The position numbers and the translations under genes are program-made. A DNA stretch of 64,000 nucleotides from Bacillota bacterium. GTDB taxonomy: Bacteria; Bacillota; Clostridia; Lachnospirales; Lachnospiraceae. The notes under the pieces are model-generated. The model was not told the DNA's origin and did no database searches. It saw only the letters and a list, made by a program, of their open reading frames with translations. Location: positions 533,576 to 597,575 of the forward strand of contig JAEZZQ010000016.1 in NCBI GenBank assembly GCA_023442465.1. The letters run 5' to 3'. Every line of letters starts with the position of its first letter. Position 1 is the stretch's first letter. This document shows positions 60,856 through 64,000 of the stretch, in pieces.

Positions 60856-61504
60856 TGCTCATTCTGATTCCTTCCTCACAAATAAACACGATATGTTCGC
60901 AAAGCTTTTGAGGAATCATGCTTCTCTCCCTTGCACCTTTCAGTCCCTGTGTTCCAGTCTTACTGCCTCTTGGAGCCGCCACGTGACAAGCATCTCCATT
61001 ACGGCACATCGGCAAAAAGTCGGGATTGGGGTGATTGGTCCAAATGTCCGTCGGCTTCATTCTTGTATCATCATACTGACAATAGGTGACTGTGTACCTT
61101 GGTAATCCACGCATTCATTCCATCTTTCGCATTCCACCACGTGGATTTTCAATAAAATAGTATTTCGGATTCAACCCACGAATCAGTTCCAGTACATGGA
61201 TATCCACTTTGTCACAAAACAAAGCATACTCACTGACTGGTTCTAAACTACCTGTCACCGGATTCTTTCTGCGGTGGTGGCTGATTGCTGCAATGCTGAA
61301 AGTAGTACAGTCAGGACTTGCCCATATCACATCGGGCCGACCAAACAGTCGAAAGATATCGTCTGCGCTGACATTACTAATATCTTCATACAAATCAATA
61401 TCCGAAAAATCTTTGGACCATTCAACACTGAACACCTCATGCCCCCTCAGTTCAAATGCTTTGCCGATACTTCTCGTTCCTGCAAATAATTCTAATACTT
61501 TCAT
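60848..61504 (-). pseudogene. DNA cytosine methyltransferase gene split by an in-frame TGA
   Basis: The frame from the ATG at 61502-61504 encodes LELFAGTRSIGKAFELRGHE (AdoMet-binding motif I), PDVIWASPDCTTFSIAAISH (catalytic Cys) and YFIENPRGGMRKME. A TGA at 61115-61117 follows, directly followed in the same frame by MRGLPRYTVTYCQYDDTRMKPTDIWTNHP, which is the expected continuation of phage/ICE C5-type methyltransferases. The joined length is 218 residues. A one-base change (for example TGG to TGA) explains the break. Because an ATG follows the TGA immediately, re-initiation could still make the second half separately, so a two-polypeptide enzyme is conceivable but unproven. Confidence 0.8.
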
Positions 61505-61659
61505 AGCCTCATATTGATAGCGGTGCGCACCTTATCCCATGAGGCTATCTTCCTCCTTTCCTTATCGTTCTGTGCTCACAGCTTTTCTGTTCTGTATACA
61601 GTTTTCTATTGAAAGGCATAACAAATTTTGCTCGTTTTGCCTTACAATCCTTTAAAATC

Positions 61660-61706
61660 AAAAAAAACAGGCATAACTTTTCCCAATCTTTAGAAAAAGT
61701 TATGCC
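61660..61706 (-). terminator. Strong rho-independent terminator upstream of the mobilisation genes
   Basis: GGCATAACTTTT (61670-61681) and AAAAGTTATGCC (61695-61706) form a perfect 12-bp stem with a 13-nt loop. On the minus strand the stem is followed by a TG and an eight-T run. It would stop transcripts arriving from the DUF5688/DUF6103 genes. Confidence 0.85.
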
Positions 61707-61748
61707 ATATGAGATACTGTCCAACGGCTCTGCCGGTGGGCGTTTGAC

Positions 61749-61778
61749 GGGTTAGGCCGCCTAACAGCGGCATAACCC
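61749..61778. other. Candidate oriT hairpin
   Basis: GGGTTA-G-GCCGC (61749-61760), loop CTAACA, GCGGC-A-TAACCC (61767-61778) form an 11-bp stem with one internal mismatch. It sits in a 470-bp gene-free stretch upstream of the ribbon-helix-helix protein and relaxase genes, which is the usual place for oriT, and it is not followed by a T-run, so it is not a terminator. The nick site itself is not identified. The rest of 61505-61973 also contains the terminator at 61660-61706 and a GC-rich segment around 61905-61955. Confidence 0.45.
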
Positions 61779-61973
61779 CTTTAACCTGCACCATTTTCGA
61801 CCCAATCAAAACAACCTCATTTCAAGGCTTTCACTGATGCATTAAAAGGTTTCTTCACCTTCCTCTGAAAATGGGCAACACGGACATTAATCGCGCTCAG
61901 GCTACATAGTCCCACTCCGCCCCGAAAAAGCGCACACAGGGGCAACACAGCTCCAAATAGGGATAAGTACTGC

Positions 61974-62231
61974 CTACATGGATAATCCCTGCTCTTCCTG
62001 TATTTGTTCCAGCTGGCAAATCTGCACCTTACCTAAGTTAAATTCACTCAAAGGGTAACACTCCCGATAGAAATCATTGTCCATTTCATGCCTGCGCAGA
62101 TAATCTTCGTTGCTGGCGTTGATACCTAAATCATTCTCTCCGCAGGAATATACCTGTTCGATACTTCCGTCCTCCATATGGAGGAACATCCCTGCCTTAA
62201 TCTCAGTTCCATCACAATCAAAATACCTCAT
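61974..62231 (-). CDS. Small conserved ICE protein of unknown function
   Basis: An 85-residue acidic protein (MRYFDCDGTEIKAGMFLHME...). The ATG at 62229-62231 has GGAGG 5 nt upstream and is preferred to the ATG four codons before. The first half resembles a small beta-barrel: TEIKAGMFLHMEDGSIEQVYSCGENDLGINAS. Short proteins of this make are common in the DUF-rich block next to conjugation genes of gut Firmicutes elements. I know no function for them. It is separated from the mobilisation genes by the oriT-like region. Confidence 0.7.
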   Translation of the reverse strand: MRYFDCDGTEIKAGMFLHMEDGSIEQVYSCGENDLGINASNEDYLRRHEMDNDFYRECYPLSEFNLGKVQICQLEQIQEEQGLSM

Positions 62232-62292
62232 AAACACCTCCATTTAACCTCTTCCTTCTAGGTAGCTAAGTTAGCGTATCTACAGCTATAGC

Positions 62293-62556
62293 TTATATTC
62301 TTTCTGTGCTTTTTGGGTGAACAACAGAAGATGTTGGACTTTTTTCTGTACTTTTGATTGCCTTTTTAATTGCCGATGGCACGGCTCCCCTGCTATCGAT
62401 ATATTCCCTAACTGCTTGGGGTACATATTTTTCATATAATTTGTTTATCACATCACTCAATTCTGCATCTATGTCGGCATCTTTCTTTTCCATATACTGC
62501 TTCACTGCATTCAGTTTTTCCTCATCGAATTTAATGCTTACCGTTCCTTGTTTCAT
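62293..62556 (-). CDS. DUF6103-type protein
   Basis: An 87-residue protein, MKQGTVSIKFDEEKLNAVKQ followed by YMEKKDADIDAELSDVINKLYEKYVPQAVREYIDSR, matching the DUF6103 pattern of clostridial ICEs: an N-terminal strand-helix like a ribbon-helix-helix antitoxin fold, then a conserved YEKxVPxxVREYI motif. The start has AAGGAG upstream. It may bind DNA as a dimer. A second, shorter relative lies at 63555-63863, on the other side of the DUF5688 gene. Confidence 0.8.
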   Translation of the reverse strand: MKQGTVSIKFDEEKLNAVKQYMEKKDADIDAELSDVINKLYEKYVPQAVREYIDSRGAVPSAIKKAIKSTEKSPTSSVVHPKSTERI

Positions 62557-62603
62557 CTAACTGGTCTCCTTCCTGTACAAACTTCTTTTATAATTAAATA
62601 CCT

Positions 62604-63545
62604 TTACATACTAAACTTAATCCCCGTAGAATGATCCAATCCTTCCACCATATGTAGACTATGAGAGGTTGCATCATAATGATAAATTTCATCAGACAGT
62701 ATTTCATCCTCCTCCAACTGCACACGATTTATCTCTGACACCATATCTTTTAATGCCTGTAGATCCATCCCTTCTTTTTCTGGAAGTATAATAACTTCGT
62801 GAAGAGATGAGGGTAAAATAATCAAATTACCGCCGAGCCGAGCCGCAATCCGCTCCATTGCTTCGCTATCAAACATATAAGCTGCTCCATACGTTCCTTT
62901 CGTATTGGTAAGAACATACATTGTATCTTCTGGGGGTATCTCGCCCAACATTTCTTCCGGTAACTGTAATATCATCTCGTCTATCATACTTACGATACCT
63001 TTAAAAACATCCGGAAATAACTTTCTGGTACTATCCCAGGCGCCTTCCTTTAACATGTTCTCATCAATACCCCAACTATTTATATGACTATTATGGATCA
63101 AAGCACTTCCCACATTTCCATTGGGACAATCCATAAGGATTCGGTAAGTCAGTGCCAAATCTTCCCTTAGTTCATGTGGAACATCTTGTAATAACTCTTT
63201 ATTTTTTTCTGCATTGCAAACAGAAACATAAATTTTATTCTTCACATTTTCATAGGAAAAATCTTTTAAGATGGGGGGAATATCCACCATTGTATGCTGT
63301 TGATATATAGAAGATAATTCCTTAAGAATATCCTCCATCTCACTGCCGTTTAGATATTTTTGGTAAAAATGCTCCATATAAACAGTCGGAGACATCTTAT
63401 TGAACTCAAACAGCGAAATCCCCGTTAACTGTATTCCATTATTTTTTTGGACTGTATTTTCCTTTATTTCTGCCTGTTTTAACTCCTTTGGTAAAAAATC
63501 CGGCAGACCTTCTTTCACCTCATTTACAAATTTCCTAAAAGTCAT
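62604..63545 (-). CDS. DUF5688-type protein
   Basis: A 313-residue soluble protein. MTFRKFVNEVKEGLPDFLPK, the central LTYRILMDCPNGNVGSALIHNSHINSWGI, YVLTNTKGTYGAAYMFDSEAMERIA and the end DEILSDEIYHYDATSHSLHMV match the DUF5688 proteins found repeatedly in conjugative elements of gut Clostridia. No catalytic motif is known to me. The start has AGGAGG upstream, and the gene follows the DUF6103-like gene by 9 bp. An element-maintenance or host-adaptation role is only inferred from position. Confidence 0.85.
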   Translation of the reverse strand: MTFRKFVNEVKEGLPDFLPKELKQAEIKENTVQKNNGIQLTGISLFEFNKMSPTVYMEHFYQKYLNGSEMEDILKELSSIYQQHTMVDIPPILKDFSYENVKNKIYVSVCNAEKNKELLQDVPHELREDLALTYRILMDCPNGNVGSALIHNSHINSWGIDENMLKEGAWDSTRKLFPDVFKGIVSMIDEMILQLPEEMLGEIPPEDTMYVLTNTKGTYGAAYMFDSEAMERIAARLGGNLIILPSSLHEVIILPEKEGMDLQALKDMVSEINRVQLEEDEILSDEIYHYDATSHSLHMVEGLDHSTGIKFSM

Positions 63546-63554
63546 ACATACCTC

Positions 63555-63863
63555 CTACATTCCCATAACCATGTCGTTAGTTTCTTCCTGTTCTTCCCCT
63601 TGCCCCTCTTCTGCAACGGCTTCTGCTCGTACCTCAACATTCTGTGTTTCGGCCCTTGAGTTTCTTCTCCCTGACCGCTCCTGATTCCTACTTTCTGCTC
63701 TCCTGGGTCTGCTTCGTTCTACATCTTCTCTTGAAATCTCTTCACTTTCCACCGATAACTTGCTTTCCATAAATTCTCGTACCGGAGCCGGTACCATCTT
63801 TTCATAAGTCTTTTCTAAATATTCAGTAAGCATTTTTTCTATTTCCAGATCCTTTTGCTTCAT
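63555..63863 (-). CDS. DUF6103-like protein, apparently N-terminally truncated
   Basis: A 102-residue protein beginning MKQKDLEIEKMLTEYLEKTY, then the family motif EKMVPAPVREFMESK and an Arg/Glu/Ser-rich low-complexity tail (RRAESRNQERSGRRNSRAET). Compared with the relative at 62293-62556, the first strand and helix are missing. The frame upstream of the ATG continues only as FRLSYF before a TAA. The ATG has no strong ribosome binding site. It may be a remnant after recombination near this point, or a natural short variant. Confidence 0.6.
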   Translation of the reverse strand: MKQKDLEIEKMLTEYLEKTYEKMVPAPVREFMESKLSVESEEISREDVERSRPRRAESRNQERSGRRNSRAETQNVEVRAEAVAEEGQGEEQEETNDMVMGM

Positions 63864-64000
63864 AAAATAACTTAACCTGAATTATTCATGGCAACATAAT
63901 GCTGCCTGAAAATTCAATTTCTTTGATTTTGAATCAACGATAATGAGATTTAGCATGCGAAAAGTCCGAAAAAAGGGTAGACTTTCCCCGTGAGTCTAAA
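63864..64000. other. Non-coding right edge with a hairpin
   Basis: No gene is visible. TAGACT (63979-63984) and AGTCTA (63994-63999) form a short hairpin with a 9-nt loop. TTGATTTTGAATCAA (63925-63939) is a small palindrome that may be regulatory for the truncated DUF6103-like gene. Confidence 0.4.

Overview
The window looks like part of a gut Lachnospiraceae (Clostridia) genome. The DNA is AT-rich with strong AGGAGG-type ribosome binding sites. Its gene families are typical of that group: CUT1/CUT2 sugar transporters, YesM/YesN two-component systems, a MobP-type relaxase, CD1115-type VirD4, DUF5688 and DUF6103 proteins, and clustered large serine recombinases. No rRNA, tRNA or CRISPR array was seen. 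The species cannot be named from the sequence alone.

Layout. (1) 1-3.4 kb: an edge-truncated gene, a ParE-type toxin-antitoxin pair, and a YolD plus Y-family polymerase operon with two SOS-box-like sites. (2) 3.7-10.0 kb: one end of an integrative conjugative element (ICE). It has three consecutive serine recombinase genes (the middle one lacks the catalytic domain), four small genes, about 600 bp of hairpin-rich DNA that looks like a structured RNA, and a small sigma factor. (3) 10.8-50.8 kb: about 40 kb of carbohydrate cargo. (4) 51.4-64 kb: the DNA-processing module of the ICE, with an HTH protein, VirD4 coupling protein, toprim primase-like protein, MobP relaxase fused to Sel1 repeats, ribbon-helix-helix accessory protein, a candidate oriT and DUF genes. 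Nearly all element genes lie on the minus strand. The mating-channel genes would lie beyond the right edge.

Cargo. A fucose block holds a LacI regulator with three near-perfect operators, a CUT2 ABC transporter, fucose isomerase, FucU mutarotase, a rhamnulokinase-like kinase, fuculose-phosphate aldolase and a chemoreceptor. The aldolase carries a C-terminal helix resembling a microcompartment-targeting peptide. A second block (aldo/keto reductase, GatZ-like, GatD-like, FGGY kinase) together with the GatY-like aldolase of the first block could form a non-PTS route through a hexitol phosphate and tagatose phosphates. Two CUT1 modules follow, each made of a binding protein, two permeases, a glycosidase (GH31 or GH36) and its own YesM/YesN pair. 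Neither has an ATPase, so both would depend on a shared ATPase elsewhere.

Most interesting unexplained items: the structured RNA candidate at about 8975-9586; a two-gene cassette (PD-(D/E)XK-like protein plus multi-pass membrane protein) lodged between the relaxase and its accessory gene, which is a defence-like position; two genes each broken by one in-frame stop; and a primase-like gene with no ordinary start codon at its expected N-terminus.
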